This document shows, in pieces, positions 47,718 through 57,658 of a stretch of DNA of 64,000 nucleotides. A program made the translations under genes and the position numbers. The stretch covers positions 33,233-97,232 of the forward strand of contig NZ_FNYL01000022.1 of NCBI RefSeq assembly GCF_900109045.1, read 5' to 3'. The stretch is from Dyadobacter sp. SG02. GTDB taxonomy: Bacteria > Bacteroidota > Bacteroidia > Cytophagales > Spirosomataceae. Below the pieces are notes generated by a model. The model searched no databases and was not told the origin of the DNA. It saw only the letters and a program-made list of their open reading frames with translations. The first letter of the stretch is position 1. Each line of letters opens with the position of its first letter.

Positions 47718-50048
47718 TTACTTACCTCCCGTGGCGATGAGCCTCCGATACACTTTGCGCGCCTTTTCGTAAGCCTCAGCGGCCCCACTACGCTCTTCTG
47801 TACGGATATTCGGCTCCTTCATTTTCCAGCATTGTTCCAAAGCTGCAAGGCACCATTCCGCACTCTGTTTCTCGAGAATAGGTTGGTTATTGATTTTTAC
47901 AGAAACCGGGTTCGAATGTGAGCTGGGATAAACGCGTACCGCCAGCCAGCCTGATTGGGTGATTTTGGGAGAAAAACTGATGTCTGCCAACTTTCCATCT
48001 GCCTGTACCTCAACGGTATCGACCGGAACCCCATTGAATATCAGCTCCGCACGCACGGCCCGGGATTGTCCGATCCGCGACCGTTCTATATCCCAATACG
48101 GCTTCTCGGTAATCGGAGATCGCGCGATGGTTTTACCGGCGTTATCTTGCTTTTCGGGCAGGTAAGCGGCCAGTTTGGCTGTCACCTTTACAGTACCCGG
48201 CGATTTCAACGCCAATTCGCTTTCGCCGGTACCCGCCTCCACGCCATCGACTTTAAAATCCATAATGTGCGATTTACCATCGGATACGTAGCTTCTGCCC
48301 AATTGCAGGGCCTCTACATATCCATCGTAATCCATCGTATTTTTTGGTTTGAAATAACTTCGCGCCTGGCCTACGCGCGCGTCCGTAATGCATGGGAAGT
48401 CGGTTTCTCCGCTCAGACGCGTTTTAAAGCCACAATTGAGCGTGTGGTAATACATATTGAGTTCCCACGGTGCGGGAGTGTCACCCGCGCTGAAAAAGTC
48501 GACGAGGCCGTCGGTAACCGTTACTATGTATTCAACGGCGCCGATCCCGTCCATTTTGGGAGTAATGTAGTTTGGTAGCCTGGTAGTAGGCTCCATCGGT
48601 TCCAATCCCCAGCCCGAATGCGCATAACCCACCACGCCGCCCTGCTTTTTAGCCCAGGAGAGCACCGGCGCCGTCCAGCTGGGCCATTGTTCGATGGTGG
48701 TGGTACCGGGGTAATCATCTTCTTTAATCCTCAACAAAACAATATGCCCCGCATGCGAGGACGGAAAGCCTGAAACCTCCACATCATTGCGCATGATCGT
48801 TTTCTTGCCCGAAAGCGGGTGATCCTTTGCAGTAAAAAATGTCTTCTGATGGTACCAGCTGGGCCCCCAGGCCAGATTGGCCGCCATATTTAAATCCTCG
48901 CCCAGCACCTGCCGGAACATATCTTTCGGGTCGACGCCCTCCGTAGGACTATCGTAGTGGCTGCAACCCGCGGCATGAATATGGTGATCGGCGCTGAACC
49001 AGCCGAGTTTGGACATCTGTATCCACCTTTTCAATTGAAACGAAACATTAACCGATGCTTTTCCCTCCGGAACGGTAATCTCCTGCGTTTGAGGGATGTA
49101 CTCAGGCCCGCGCGTATACGTGACCTTGTATTTGCCCGGTGGCAGTGTCACGTGTTCGCCGCTCTTACGGTAAATCTGTGGTTGGAAAAAGAAATCGGGG
49201 TACTCGTCGAATGCGGCCACGCGGCGCGATGGTAACGGGTAAATACCTTTGAATTGGCCGGATGCATGCTCCTGGCCGTCGGTGATCACGAAGGAAGCCA
49301 TAGTGGCCGCTCCGTCGTCGTCTTTTACATCAAAATTGACCTTTACCGCAGGTTTTACATCGAACAAAATATGGGTTGCATTCCTGAAACCAATGTCCTG
49401 CGAGCCCTGGCCCGCATTATAACCGATTTCCGCCTCGCGTTTGCCCGCATCCTTGGAATAGACCTGAACCACCGCATATTCGAGTTTCAAGCCCGACAGA
49501 TTGGCCTGCAACGGCCTTCCCGCATAAATCTGAATATCGAGAAAACGGTTTGCAACCTGCCCCTCGGTCAGCTTATGCTCTTCTTTTACCCTGTGCTCGA
49601 AGGATGGGGAGTGATAGGGCTTTAATGCATTGGGGCTGGTAGCCTCAAATTTGGCGGTAATGCCTGCTTCATTGTGAATTTTGACCAGAAAGGCCGTCCA
49701 GCCACCCTGTACCAATGTCGCCTTTGCAGGCCCGCGGTCCACTTTTACCCGCCCTTCCGGGTTGATATGGACCACATTCAGGCAATAGGGATCGAGAATG
49801 GACTGGATTTGCGCGACGGTTTCCTTCGACAACGGCCCACGCTCCAATGCTTTCAGCTTTGCGGCATCGGTAGCCTGCAATGCATTGCCTGAAAACGAAA
49901 GTGCTTCCTGCAAGCGCATGGCCTGCGCGAGCAAAGGCTGCGGGTCCACGTCGCTCGTGGTAGCGTGGCCGGCGTGCTGATCGTGCTGCCCGAGCAGCAT
50001 CAGTGGGAAGAAAACTGCTAAAAGGAATAGGGCAGACGATGTTTTCAT
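47718..50048 (-). CDS. Exported CehA/McbA-family metallohydrolase (PHP-like)
   Basis: The 776-residue protein has a signal peptide (MKTSSALFLLAVFFPLMLLGQ). A long N-terminal beta region follows (about 30-340, including a carboxypeptidase-regulatory-like strand set, GKYKVTYTRGPEYIPQTQEITVP). The PHP-type metal site lies in GWFSADHHIHAAGCSHY near residue 350, with later blocks GGVVGYAHSGWGLEP and LSGETDFPCITD providing further His and Asp ligands. CehA/McbA relatives hydrolyse esters such as carbaryl, but the natural substrates of exported members are unknown. It begins one base after the stop of the barrel-like gene upstream, giving a tight operon. Confidence 0.85.
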   Translation of the reverse strand: MKTSSALFLLAVFFPLMLLGQHDQHAGHATTSDVDPQPLLAQAMRLQEALSFSGNALQATDAAKLKALERGPLSKETVAQIQSILDPYCLNVVHINPEGRVKVDRGPAKATLVQGGWTAFLVKIHNEAGITAKFEATSPNALKPYHSPSFEHRVKEEHKLTEGQVANRFLDIQIYAGRPLQANLSGLKLEYAVVQVYSKDAGKREAEIGYNAGQGSQDIGFRNATHILFDVKPAVKVNFDVKDDDGAATMASFVITDGQEHASGQFKGIYPLPSRRVAAFDEYPDFFFQPQIYRKSGEHVTLPPGKYKVTYTRGPEYIPQTQEITVPEGKASVNVSFQLKRWIQMSKLGWFSADHHIHAAGCSHYDSPTEGVDPKDMFRQVLGEDLNMAANLAWGPSWYHQKTFFTAKDHPLSGKKTIMRNDVEVSGFPSSHAGHIVLLRIKEDDYPGTTTIEQWPSWTAPVLSWAKKQGGVVGYAHSGWGLEPMEPTTRLPNYITPKMDGIGAVEYIVTVTDGLVDFFSAGDTPAPWELNMYYHTLNCGFKTRLSGETDFPCITDARVGQARSYFKPKNTMDYDGYVEALQLGRSYVSDGKSHIMDFKVDGVEAGTGESELALKSPGTVKVTAKLAAYLPEKQDNAGKTIARSPITEKPYWDIERSRIGQSRAVRAELIFNGVPVDTVEVQADGKLADISFSPKITQSGWLAVRVYPSSHSNPVSVKINNQPILEKQSAEWCLAALEQCWKMKEPNIRTEERSGAAEAYEKARKVYRRLIATGGK

Positions 50049-50049
50049 A

Positions 50050-51498
50050 TCAATCCTTGTCTTTTTTACGAGCTGCTTTCCACGCGGTGAAGCCGATGTA
50101 CATCATGCTCCCGCGTGCGCCGCCGCTTTTCATGAGGCCATTTACATTGCTAAAACCCAGGAATACCGGTCCGAAATGCCCTGCGAGGCCAATCGAAGGC
50201 CGGTTATTACCCTGAATGAACGAAATCGGGAACGAAAGGCCCGAGTCCTCATCCTCAAAGCGTGGCGTTATAATAAAAGTATTAGGCACGTACATATCTA
50301 ATGAGTTCGTTCCACCGGACCCTCCGCCCGAGCTTTTCAGGCGGCTCGTGCGCGAGAGGTTCAGAAAGAAGCCGTGGAAAACCTGCAAATCGGCTTCCAG
50401 GTTGAGCGCCTGGGGTAATTTCACTTTTTGAGCAAATGCGGAACTGGTGTCGCCCGGGAAAAGGCTCATAAAACCTTCCGGCCCACGATCACTGATGGTT
50501 TCCAGCTGCGTCTGCCCGACTACTACATCGCTATGCGTGCCTCTTACGACCCTGGAATCAGCCGTTTTGTATTTCACGGAACCGACATCCGTCAATGAAC
50601 CCGCCAAACGAACCAGGTAATCGGGACTGTCGTTGTAAACTTCCTTGCGACCTTTCCAAACAGAACCGATTTCATAGGAAAAACCAAGGTCATAGCCCCA
50701 GCCGGAGCCATATTTGCCTGAATCAAACAGATTGCCTACGCCCGCCTTCCGGTTTGGTGTGCTGTATCCGCTTTCGTATGTAAGGTTATCGATTTCCAAC
50801 TGGCTAATGTCCGGATCGCTGCTCTTGACCGGGTTAATGCTGTAACGGTCCGCATTGCCTCTCAAATAGGCCACGCGAGCCCCGAAAACGCGTTTCACCG
50901 TCACGCCGGCGCGGAATTTATGCCCTTCCATATCGAGCAACTGTACGCCGTAGGAAAAGCTGAGATCGGAAAAGCTTTGCTGTACCAAACTGAAATCGCC
51001 CCAGGCTTCATCGGAAAGCGGCGGTGTGCTGCCGGTATCCAGCCTTTTCATATACAGATTATCAATGGCGGAAGGAATATTTCGCCCCAACACAAACCCG
51101 CGCGTACGCAACTGCACCGCCACGCCGTGGTATTTACCCAATGCAAAAGACACCGAAGGCCAGCGGATTTCACCTGTCAGAAATATGGGGTCTTTGTAGG
51201 TAAGCGAGCCCATCGTGCGCGAGCGACCGTAGAGTTCTTTCGTAGAATGCGGCGCGAGAATGGGATATAAAAACGAATTTTCCCCGATGAAACGGAAATA
51301 GCGATACTTAATGCTCCCGCCGAGTGTAAGGACATTGATCTGAAACTTATGCCTCGGCCCGCCGAGCACTGACGGGTTGTAGGTCGACCGGTACAAGCCG
51401 CCGTAATTACTGAATTGCAGGCCGGGAATCTGTTGAGCGACAACGCATTGCAGGGTTGTCAGGATAAATAGTGTTGTGGCGAGTAATGAGGTTTTCAA
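50050..51498 (-). CDS. Outer-membrane barrel-like protein (DUF5723-like)
   Basis: The 482-residue protein has a signal peptide (MKTSLLATTLFILTTLQCVVAQ). The start of the mature part (QIPGLQFSNYGGLYRSTYNPSVLGGPRHKFQINVLTLGGSIKYRYF) and the many amphipathic strands fit the DUF5723 / PorP-SprF-like barrel families. It ends with GARGSMMYIGFTAWKAARKKDKD, with a basic tail after the last strand. The stop is one base from the metallohydrolase start. Its own start overlaps the recQ stop by 4 bases, so recQ, this gene and the hydrolase read as one transcript. Confidence 0.8.
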   Translation of the reverse strand: MKTSLLATTLFILTTLQCVVAQQIPGLQFSNYGGLYRSTYNPSVLGGPRHKFQINVLTLGGSIKYRYFRFIGENSFLYPILAPHSTKELYGRSRTMGSLTYKDPIFLTGEIRWPSVSFALGKYHGVAVQLRTRGFVLGRNIPSAIDNLYMKRLDTGSTPPLSDEAWGDFSLVQQSFSDLSFSYGVQLLDMEGHKFRAGVTVKRVFGARVAYLRGNADRYSINPVKSSDPDISQLEIDNLTYESGYSTPNRKAGVGNLFDSGKYGSGWGYDLGFSYEIGSVWKGRKEVYNDSPDYLVRLAGSLTDVGSVKYKTADSRVVRGTHSDVVVGQTQLETISDRGPEGFMSLFPGDTSSAFAQKVKLPQALNLEADLQVFHGFFLNLSRTSRLKSSGGGSGGTNSLDMYVPNTFIITPRFEDEDSGLSFPISFIQGNNRPSIGLAGHFGPVFLGFSNVNGLMKSGGARGSMMYIGFTAWKAARKKDKD

Positions 51499-53432
51499 GG
51501 TTGAGTTTTGTTAGTCGGGGTCAGCATTCCCTGTTCGTTGTAATGGATCGCTTCCTCCTGGATTAATTCTTGTAATGTTTTTAGAAACGCGTCGTCTGCC
51601 AGATATTTAAATGCACGACTGAGTTCCGCAGGCAACATCGGGCCTTCGCGGTTCAAAAAATCGGTGATCTGGCCGGCCAAAGCGGCTTCACGGATCTCGT
51701 CATTCTTTCGGTTTTGAATGCATATATCGCATACACCACATTCCTCCGCATCGAATTCGTGAAAATATTCAAGTAAAAGCAAAGTCCGGCACCGTTTAGT
51801 ATGTGACGCGTAGCGGATCACCGCCTGCGCTTTTTGAAGGTCGCGGTCCTTTTTCTTTTGTATTTCAAAAACGTTCAGCGGCAGTAAAGAAGAATCATAG
51901 CGCGGTGTCAGGAATGTGAGCTGGGGCTTGTCTTTTCTGGGCTCGTAATCGATAATTTCGCGTTCGGCCAGGAATTTCAGCTTCCTCAGGACCTCGGGTA
52001 CGGTGGCGAAATGAATCTGTGCCAGTTCGGTTTCGGAAATGCGCACATATTCTGTAAAAAGCTCCCCTCCGTACATTCGCAAGATCAGTTTGATAAACGA
52101 ATCCAGCTCCTGGTAACGTATCTGAAAGTCGTACAATTGCCGGTTATCGACCAGGAAATGGATTTTGGAAGAATCCCCGAAGCTCTCGCTGAGCTGCACA
52201 AAACCCTCTTCTTCAAGCAGTTTCAATGCATAATGCGTCTCATTTACCGGCAAGCCGAATATCCCCGCAAATTCCTGGATATCGAATTCATAACCCGACA
52301 ATTCTCCGGAACCGATCGCCACCTTATAATAATTGGCCAAAGCCTGGTACACGCGCCGGAGCATCTCCACCGGCGGATATTTCCGTTCGATGCTGTCGAT
52401 CAGCTCTTCCAGGTCGATTTTATTGAAAATAGCCACCGCATATGCCTTTCTTTCATCCCTTCCCGCACGCCCGGCTTCCTGGTAATAGGCTTCGAGGTTA
52501 TCGGATAAATCGAAATGGATCACGGCACGGACATCCGGCTTATCGATTCCCATTCCGAATGCATTGGTGGCTACTACAATGCGAATGCGGTTCTGTATCC
52601 AGGCAGTTTGCCGGTCGGAACGGTCTTTAAAAGGCAGTCCCGCATGGTAGCTGGTAGCCGAAATTCCCTGGCGGTTCAGCCAGTCGGCGAGGTCTTTTGT
52701 GCGCTTTCTGGTTCGAACGTATACGATCCCCGTTCCCTGTACATTACGTAAAATCTGTAATAATTTCCGCTCTTTACTTTCCTCCGGAAACGCCGAATAG
52801 GAGAGGTTGGCTCTTGCGAAGGATTGCTTGAAAACCCTCGCATTGCGCATTTCGAGCTTGTCGAGAATGTCCGCGCGCACTTCCTCGGTAGCAGTGGCGG
52901 TCAATGCCATCACCGGGACTTTCGGCAAAAGCTTCCGGAATTCGGCGATAAGCAGGTAAGATGGCCGGAAATCATAGCCCCAGGCCGAAATACAATGCGC
53001 CTCGTCGATCGCGAGCAGGCACACGTTCATACGCTTCGTGCGCGCGATCATGATATCCGTACGCAGGCGTTCGGGCGAGACGTAGAGAAATTTGGTATTG
53101 CCGTGCACGCAGTTGTCCAGCGTAATATCGATCTCCGTCTTGCTCATGCCCGAATGGATCGCCGCGGCGGGAATATGCCTGCGTTTGAGCTGCTCCACCT
53201 GGTCTTTCATGAGCGCAATAAGCGGCGTTACCACAATGCAAACGCCTTCGGAAGCCATTACCGGCACCTGAAAACAAATGGATTTCCCGCCCCCGGTAGG
53301 AAGCAGCACCAGCGTATCCATGCCATTCAGGACGGCCATGATGGCATCTTCCTGAAACGGCCGGAAAGCGTCGTAACCCCAATATTGTTTCAGGACAGAC
53401 CGGATATCAGCCATCGGAATACGATTTGTCAT
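51495..53432 (-). CDS. recQ: RecQ-family ATP-dependent DNA helicase
   Basis: RecQ unwinds DNA 3' to 5' in recombination and repair. The 645-residue protein has Walker A PTGGGKS (Lys50), DEAHCISAWGYDFRPSY, motif III ALTATAT, the helicase C domain with GIVYVRTRKRTKDLADWL and FGMGIDKPDVRAVIHFDLSDNLEAYYQEAGRAGRD, and the RQC zinc site (the Cys of KRCRTLL and those of ECGVCDIC). The usual HRDC domain is not visible; the last 60 residues are another small helical domain. The start could be 53432 or the ATG giving MADIRS (53414). The 3' end overlaps the barrel gene. Confidence 0.93.
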   Translation of the reverse strand: MTNRIPMADIRSVLKQYWGYDAFRPFQEDAIMAVLNGMDTLVLLPTGGGKSICFQVPVMASEGVCIVVTPLIALMKDQVEQLKRRHIPAAAIHSGMSKTEIDITLDNCVHGNTKFLYVSPERLRTDIMIARTKRMNVCLLAIDEAHCISAWGYDFRPSYLLIAEFRKLLPKVPVMALTATATEEVRADILDKLEMRNARVFKQSFARANLSYSAFPEESKERKLLQILRNVQGTGIVYVRTRKRTKDLADWLNRQGISATSYHAGLPFKDRSDRQTAWIQNRIRIVVATNAFGMGIDKPDVRAVIHFDLSDNLEAYYQEAGRAGRDERKAYAVAIFNKIDLEELIDSIERKYPPVEMLRRVYQALANYYKVAIGSGELSGYEFDIQEFAGIFGLPVNETHYALKLLEEEGFVQLSESFGDSSKIHFLVDNRQLYDFQIRYQELDSFIKLILRMYGGELFTEYVRISETELAQIHFATVPEVLRKLKFLAEREIIDYEPRKDKPQLTFLTPRYDSSLLPLNVFEIQKKKDRDLQKAQAVIRYASHTKRCRTLLLLEYFHEFDAEECGVCDICIQNRKNDEIREAALAGQITDFLNREGPMLPAELSRAFKYLADDAFLKTLQELIQEEAIHYNEQGMLTPTNKTQP

Positions 53433-53477
53433 GTGGTGATCAGATTTTACAAAGTAATTGCATCTTAACCCACGAAT

Positions 53478-53506
53478 TTGTCAATAACACGAAAATATTA
53501 TCTTTG
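53478..53506 (+). promoter_or_regulatory. Promoter of the PBP4 gene
   Basis: TTG at 53478-53480 and TATCTTTG at 53499-53506 (18-base spacer) fit the consensus, 26 bases before the ATG. Confidence 0.6.
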
Positions 53507-53532
53507 TTTAAAGTTCATTTTAACCCGTTTCC

Positions 53533-54807
53533 ATGCGCACGCTGCTTGTCTTTATCAGTATCATTGCATTATCGGGCTGTTCGGCCTCCCACTATCTGAA
53601 GCGTGAAATCGACCGCTCGGCGGTTCTCAGCCAGCAACATACCGGCATTTCCATTGCACGTATCGGCGATCAAAAATCGCTGGCATCTTATCAGGACAAT
53701 AAATATTTTGTCCCCGCTTCCAATACCAAGCTGTTCAGCTTTTACGCCGGCCTATCAGCTCTCGGCGACTCCATTCCTGGCCTGGAATACCTCGAATGGG
53801 GTGAACTCCTCATCATCCGCGGCACCGGCGATCCTTCGCTATTACACCTCGATTTGCCGCATAGCAAGGTTTTTGACTTCCTGAAAGGTCGCAAAGATCA
53901 GATATTTTTTACCCCCTACCATTTTGAGAACAAACGTTTCGGCCCGGGCTGGGCGTGGAGCGACTATAACGATTACTATCAGCCGGAAGTGACCGCAATG
54001 CCCATTTATGGCAATATTGCGCGTTTCAAAAGCACCACGGCCGGGCAATATCAGGCCAATCCGCGTTTCTGGCAGAAGTCGCTGGTACAGGATACAGCGG
54101 TTGCGGGGATCGAAAGGGAGGAGTTACAAAATGTATTTCATCATGCTAAATTATCAGGCTCACAACCTGTTACGAAAGACATTCCGGTACATATGACCGA
54201 CCAGGTAATGCTGCAATTACTCAGCGATACATTGAAAAAAGAAATCAAACTGATCAATATCCCACTGGAAATCGATTTGCAAACCGTCAATAGCATTCCC
54301 TCGGACTCGCTTTATACGCGGATGATGCAGGTAAGCGATAATATGCTCGCCGAGCAGCTCATGCTGCTCTACGCAACTGCCAACAAACTGCCATTAAGCA
54401 CCGAAAAGGCCATTGCACATGCCATAGAGCACCATTTGTCCGATTTGCCGGACAAGCCGGTTTGGAAAGACGGTTCCGGACTGAGCCGCTATAATCTTTT
54501 CACACCGCGGACCATGGTAGCCTTGCTGCAAAAAATTTATACAAAAGTGCCGCAGGAAAGATTATTCAAAATACTGCCGGCGGGCGGAAAGAGCGGGACC
54601 TTGAAGAACCTGTTTAAAGAAGAACCGCCATTCATTTTTGCCAAAACAGGCAGCCTGAGCAATGTCTACAATCTGAGCGGCTATTTGATTACCAAAAAAG
54701 GAAAAGTACTGGCATTCAGCTTCATGAATAATAATTTCACCAAGCCCACCGCCGAAGTACGCAAAGAAGTGGAACGCATTCTGACAAGCGTCCGCGACAA
54801 ATACTGA
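53533..54807 (+). CDS. dacB: D-alanyl-D-alanine carboxypeptidase, PBP4/S13 family, lipoprotein
   Basis: The enzyme trims or cleaves peptidoglycan stem peptides and cross-links in the periplasm. The 424-residue product has a lipobox (ALSGC, Cys16). It shows the SxxK catalytic motif in VPASNTKLFS (Ser63, Lys66), SDN in MQVSDNMLAEQLML as SxN, and KSGT in AGGKSGTLKNLF as KTG-box. It is somewhat shorter than E. coli PBP4 (477), with a small insert domain between the first two motifs. It diverges from recQ and converges with a membrane protein gene whose stop lies one base away. Confidence 0.92.
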   Translation: MRTLLVFISIIALSGCSASHYLKREIDRSAVLSQQHTGISIARIGDQKSLASYQDNKYFVPASNTKLFSFYAGLSALGDSIPGLEYLEWGELLIIRGTGDPSLLHLDLPHSKVFDFLKGRKDQIFFTPYHFENKRFGPGWAWSDYNDYYQPEVTAMPIYGNIARFKSTTAGQYQANPRFWQKSLVQDTAVAGIEREELQNVFHHAKLSGSQPVTKDIPVHMTDQVMLQLLSDTLKKEIKLINIPLEIDLQTVNSIPSDSLYTRMMQVSDNMLAEQLMLLYATANKLPLSTEKAIAHAIEHHLSDLPDKPVWKDGSGLSRYNLFTPRTMVALLQKIYTKVPQERLFKILPAGGKSGTLKNLFKEEPPFIFAKTGSLSNVYNLSGYLITKKGKVLAFSFMNNNFTKPTAEVRKEVERILTSVRDKY

Positions 54808-56502
54808 TTATTTCTTTTCCTGCCAGGTTTTGCCGGTGCAGTAAATGGTATTGTGCCCGTTTTTGCGCACCAAGAGGTAAATTTTGTATTCGCCCGGCTC
54901 GACATTAGCCGTATGAAAACTGGCATTGATCCCTTTATTGAAATACATGCCGCGCCGAAGCGTCGTTTTCAGCGGTACAGAAGCCTGATTCGGTTGAGCT
55001 GCGTATATATGCTCCGTTGATTTCAAAACCACGTAAGCACCATCCGAGTAATCTTTCTCAGCTTTGAAAAAATCCTGCTGGAAACCTATTACAATATGAT
55101 CCCCCAGCAAACCAACTTCATCCGGTGGATAAACGCTATCACAAGAAACCGAATCTGCCCGCGGGTTCCAGTTTTCTGCCAGCGGATCGGCCGAACGGTA
55201 GTAGGAGCGGATCTTTTCGTAATGCTGCTGATCCATTGAAAACATGCGGATACCCAGCCAATCGGCATTATACCGCGCATTGAACTCCTGTGCAATGGCC
55301 GCGCGACGGTTATTAACCGCCTCCGCAAAGTTGCTGTGCAGCAACACAAGGTTCATGATCACAGCCACAACCAGCATTCCGGGCGCGAATTTTCTTCTGG
55401 CCGCATTTTGTACAATAGCCAAAAATCCAAAATACAAAGCAATGCACCATAGCGTAGAATACATGCGGTAGCGCCCTTTGAACATACCCGCGAAGGTGTC
55501 CGTGGGTATGCGCTTGTACGTGAGCGCGAGGGCCGTAATGCCGGTAAAAATGGCTATGGCTAATGCAAAAAGCGCCGTTTGATTGGTGTATGGTCCTTTC
55601 AGTCTGGTTGAATTCCAGAGCGGAATGTATTGCTTGCGGTATAAAAACAGCAAACTGACGATCATCAGCATTCCTGTCGCCACTGCTCTGTACAATCCTG
55701 ATGTCGGCGCACTGTAAGCGCTAAGCGTTGCCCACGAACCGATGAAACCGAAGAAACCGAAGAAGCCTTCCTTCACCTGTTGCGGATTGGAGAAATCGAG
55801 GTTTTGGGTGATCGGGGTGAAGTCGATGAAATAAATGACTGCTATGATCAGCGTTGTTGCCAGCGTGACGAAAAATTGTTTCCGGTAGCCTCCCAGTAAA
55901 AAAAGTAGCCCGATAACCGGGAACACCATTAATCCATTGCCGTAAGTAAATGTCGCGGCTGTGGCAAACAGCAACGAAACTGTGATCCGTTCCGGCTTGT
56001 AAATCGCGAAATAGAGTGCGCAAAGCACAAAAAGGATCACACCGAAATTACAAAGTGAGCTTACACCCCAGAAGATGTTTTCAAACGACTGGATATTGAA
56101 CCACAGCCACATTACAGGTACAAAATACCAGACGGAAAGCCGCAAATGCCTGAATGCGCGGTAAAAAACCAGCGCGCAAAGTGTCCAGCAAATGTTGGCA
56201 ACAATCATCGGCCAAACCAGGTTGACCGTACCGAATGTCTTTTCGAACAACAGGATTATCGATCGGGAGAATACCAGCCGGTGTTCGGGAAAAAGGGTCG
56301 TCAGCAGCTTCCATTTACCAGCCAGATCGGCCTTCGAAAATTCGGGGATAATGCCGAGAATGAGGATGTCATCGAATGCTACATAATTGACATTCAATGT
56401 AATAACTTTAAATACCCAAATGTAGATCAGAACGGGTACCAGGCACAACAGCCATGCAAGCCAGCTTTTTTCTCTGACAAAACGGAGGAAAGATGAAAAC
56501 AT
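54808..56502 (-). CDS. Polytopic membrane protein with C-terminal extracytoplasmic domain
   Basis: The 564-residue protein has about eleven membrane helices (residues 15-390), then a soluble domain of about 170 residues (about 395-564). The layout of short loops, helices and a C-terminal beta domain resembles glycosyltransferase-C-fold or polymerase-like proteins, and an N-terminal VAFDDILILGIIPE carries acidic residues after helix 1, as in GT-C enzymes (DD). I cannot name a family. The C-terminal part (YSDGAYVVLKSTEHIYAAQP ... EPGEYKIYLLVRKNG) is strand-rich. It is convergent with the PBP4 gene (no gap) and has no sugar genes next to it except GDP-fucose synthase 1.1 kb away. Confidence 0.72.
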   Translation of the reverse strand: MFSSFLRFVREKSWLAWLLCLVPVLIYIWVFKVITLNVNYVAFDDILILGIIPEFSKADLAGKWKLLTTLFPEHRLVFSRSIILLFEKTFGTVNLVWPMIVANICWTLCALVFYRAFRHLRLSVWYFVPVMWLWFNIQSFENIFWGVSSLCNFGVILFVLCALYFAIYKPERITVSLLFATAATFTYGNGLMVFPVIGLLFLLGGYRKQFFVTLATTLIIAVIYFIDFTPITQNLDFSNPQQVKEGFFGFFGFIGSWATLSAYSAPTSGLYRAVATGMLMIVSLLFLYRKQYIPLWNSTRLKGPYTNQTALFALAIAIFTGITALALTYKRIPTDTFAGMFKGRYRMYSTLWCIALYFGFLAIVQNAARRKFAPGMLVVAVIMNLVLLHSNFAEAVNNRRAAIAQEFNARYNADWLGIRMFSMDQQHYEKIRSYYRSADPLAENWNPRADSVSCDSVYPPDEVGLLGDHIVIGFQQDFFKAEKDYSDGAYVVLKSTEHIYAAQPNQASVPLKTTLRRGMYFNKGINASFHTANVEPGEYKIYLLVRKNGHNTIYCTGKTWQEKK

Positions 56503-56548
56503 GCGTGCTAATTAAGCAGGTGAGCCGTGATTTTCAACCATGCACTGC

Positions 56549-57565
56549 CTAATTTTCGGTTTCCTCCTCTTCAGCGGAAGCGCGGGGATCTTTGGTATAA
56601 TCGTAGAGCAGCTTGCCTTTGTCGTCCCATTCACGGAGAATGAATGCTTCGAACTCTTCGTCCCAGGCAGTTTTTGGATATTGGATTTCTTTTTTTCGCT
56701 GGCGACGGAACTGGTAATATTCAACCCAGCGGCCTACTTTTTTACCCGAATCGTATTTGCCGTCCACAGCAAGCTGGCCTTCCTTGTAAAACTGCAGGTA
56801 CTCGCCTTCGACCTCGCCAAATGCGATCGGCATTACTTCTTTTATCTGCGTATGCGCGGAATCGTAATAGGTAATGCGCGAGTCGGCAGGAAATCCGCGG
56901 TTCCAGACCGCCTTATCGACAAGGTTGTATTTTGTATCGTATTTCACCCAGCGCCCATCCTTCACACCCATATAATAGTAGCCTTCTTCGATCAGGTTCT
57001 CTCCGCTATATTTTTTATAGGAACCGTGCAAGGGCAGCGACTGCGCTTTATCCTTCACAACAGAAGAGCTCAATTTTCTGGCTTTCTTGTCGTACCAGCG
57101 CGTTTCGGTCGCCCGCGCATACTGGTCAATGGGCTTATATTCCTTCAATACATGGAAATTCTCTACCGTAGCTCGGTCGCCGCTGCCATATTTGACCGAC
57201 ATGCTCTGCATTGGAATACCTTGATATTGTACTTTCGCAAGACGAGCCTTTTCCTTTTTTGCTTTGCGGTCCTTCTTCTGGCTCTTATATTCCTTCACCC
57301 GAAGGCCCAGGTCGGGGATAGTTTCACCGAACAACGTGGAGAGGTTGGTGGACTTGCTCTTGCCGCCAGGCACCGAGGCGCCCACCACCGGATCCAGGCC
57401 CGAAACAAATGATTTCAGATCATTTGAACGCGTTACGGTATCCTTTTTCACCTGTTCTTTGGGGAGCCACGAGGGCGCCGGAACGTCCTTCTGACTTTCC
57501 TGCGCAAAAGCGGAAACCGAGAGACAGATGGTAAAAAAGCCACAGAACAGTGCTACTCTTTGCAT
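56549..57565 (-). CDS. Exported MORN-like repeat protein
   Basis: The 338-residue protein has a signal peptide (MQRVALFCGFFTICLSVSAFAQ). A basic Lys-rich region follows (about 110-140), then MORN-variant repeats at about 190-315: LIEEGYYYMGVKDGRWVKYDTKYNLVDKAVW, TQIKEVMPIAFGEVEGEYLQFYKEGQLAVDGKYDSGKKVGRWVEYY. The same type is found in YwqK-like proteins, as beta hairpins that often bind lipid or protein. The C-terminus ends in an acidic EEEETEN tail. It is divergent from the GDP-fucose synthase gene. No enzymatic motif is seen. Confidence 0.78.
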   Translation of the reverse strand: MQRVALFCGFFTICLSVSAFAQESQKDVPAPSWLPKEQVKKDTVTRSNDLKSFVSGLDPVVGASVPGGKSKSTNLSTLFGETIPDLGLRVKEYKSQKKDRKAKKEKARLAKVQYQGIPMQSMSVKYGSGDRATVENFHVLKEYKPIDQYARATETRWYDKKARKLSSSVVKDKAQSLPLHGSYKKYSGENLIEEGYYYMGVKDGRWVKYDTKYNLVDKAVWNRGFPADSRITYYDSAHTQIKEVMPIAFGEVEGEYLQFYKEGQLAVDGKYDSGKKVGRWVEYYQFRRQRKKEIQYPKTAWDEEFEAFILREWDDKGKLLYDYTKDPRASAEEEETEN

Positions 57566-57597
57566 GTATATAGGATTTTTCTTCAGGGCAAGATTGT

Positions 57598-57605
57598 TAC
57601 TTTTG
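57598..57605 (+). promoter_or_regulatory. -7 element before fcl
   Basis: TACTTTTG is an exact TAnnTTTG element, 53 bases before the GTG start. It lies inside GTTAC-TTTT-GTAAC (57596-57609), a perfect 5-bp inverted repeat, which may be an operator. No clear -33 TTG is seen. Confidence 0.45.
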
Positions 57606-57658
57606 TAACGAATTGGTTTTTTCTATATTGATTTCCAAGACAAATTTAAAAAAACACC

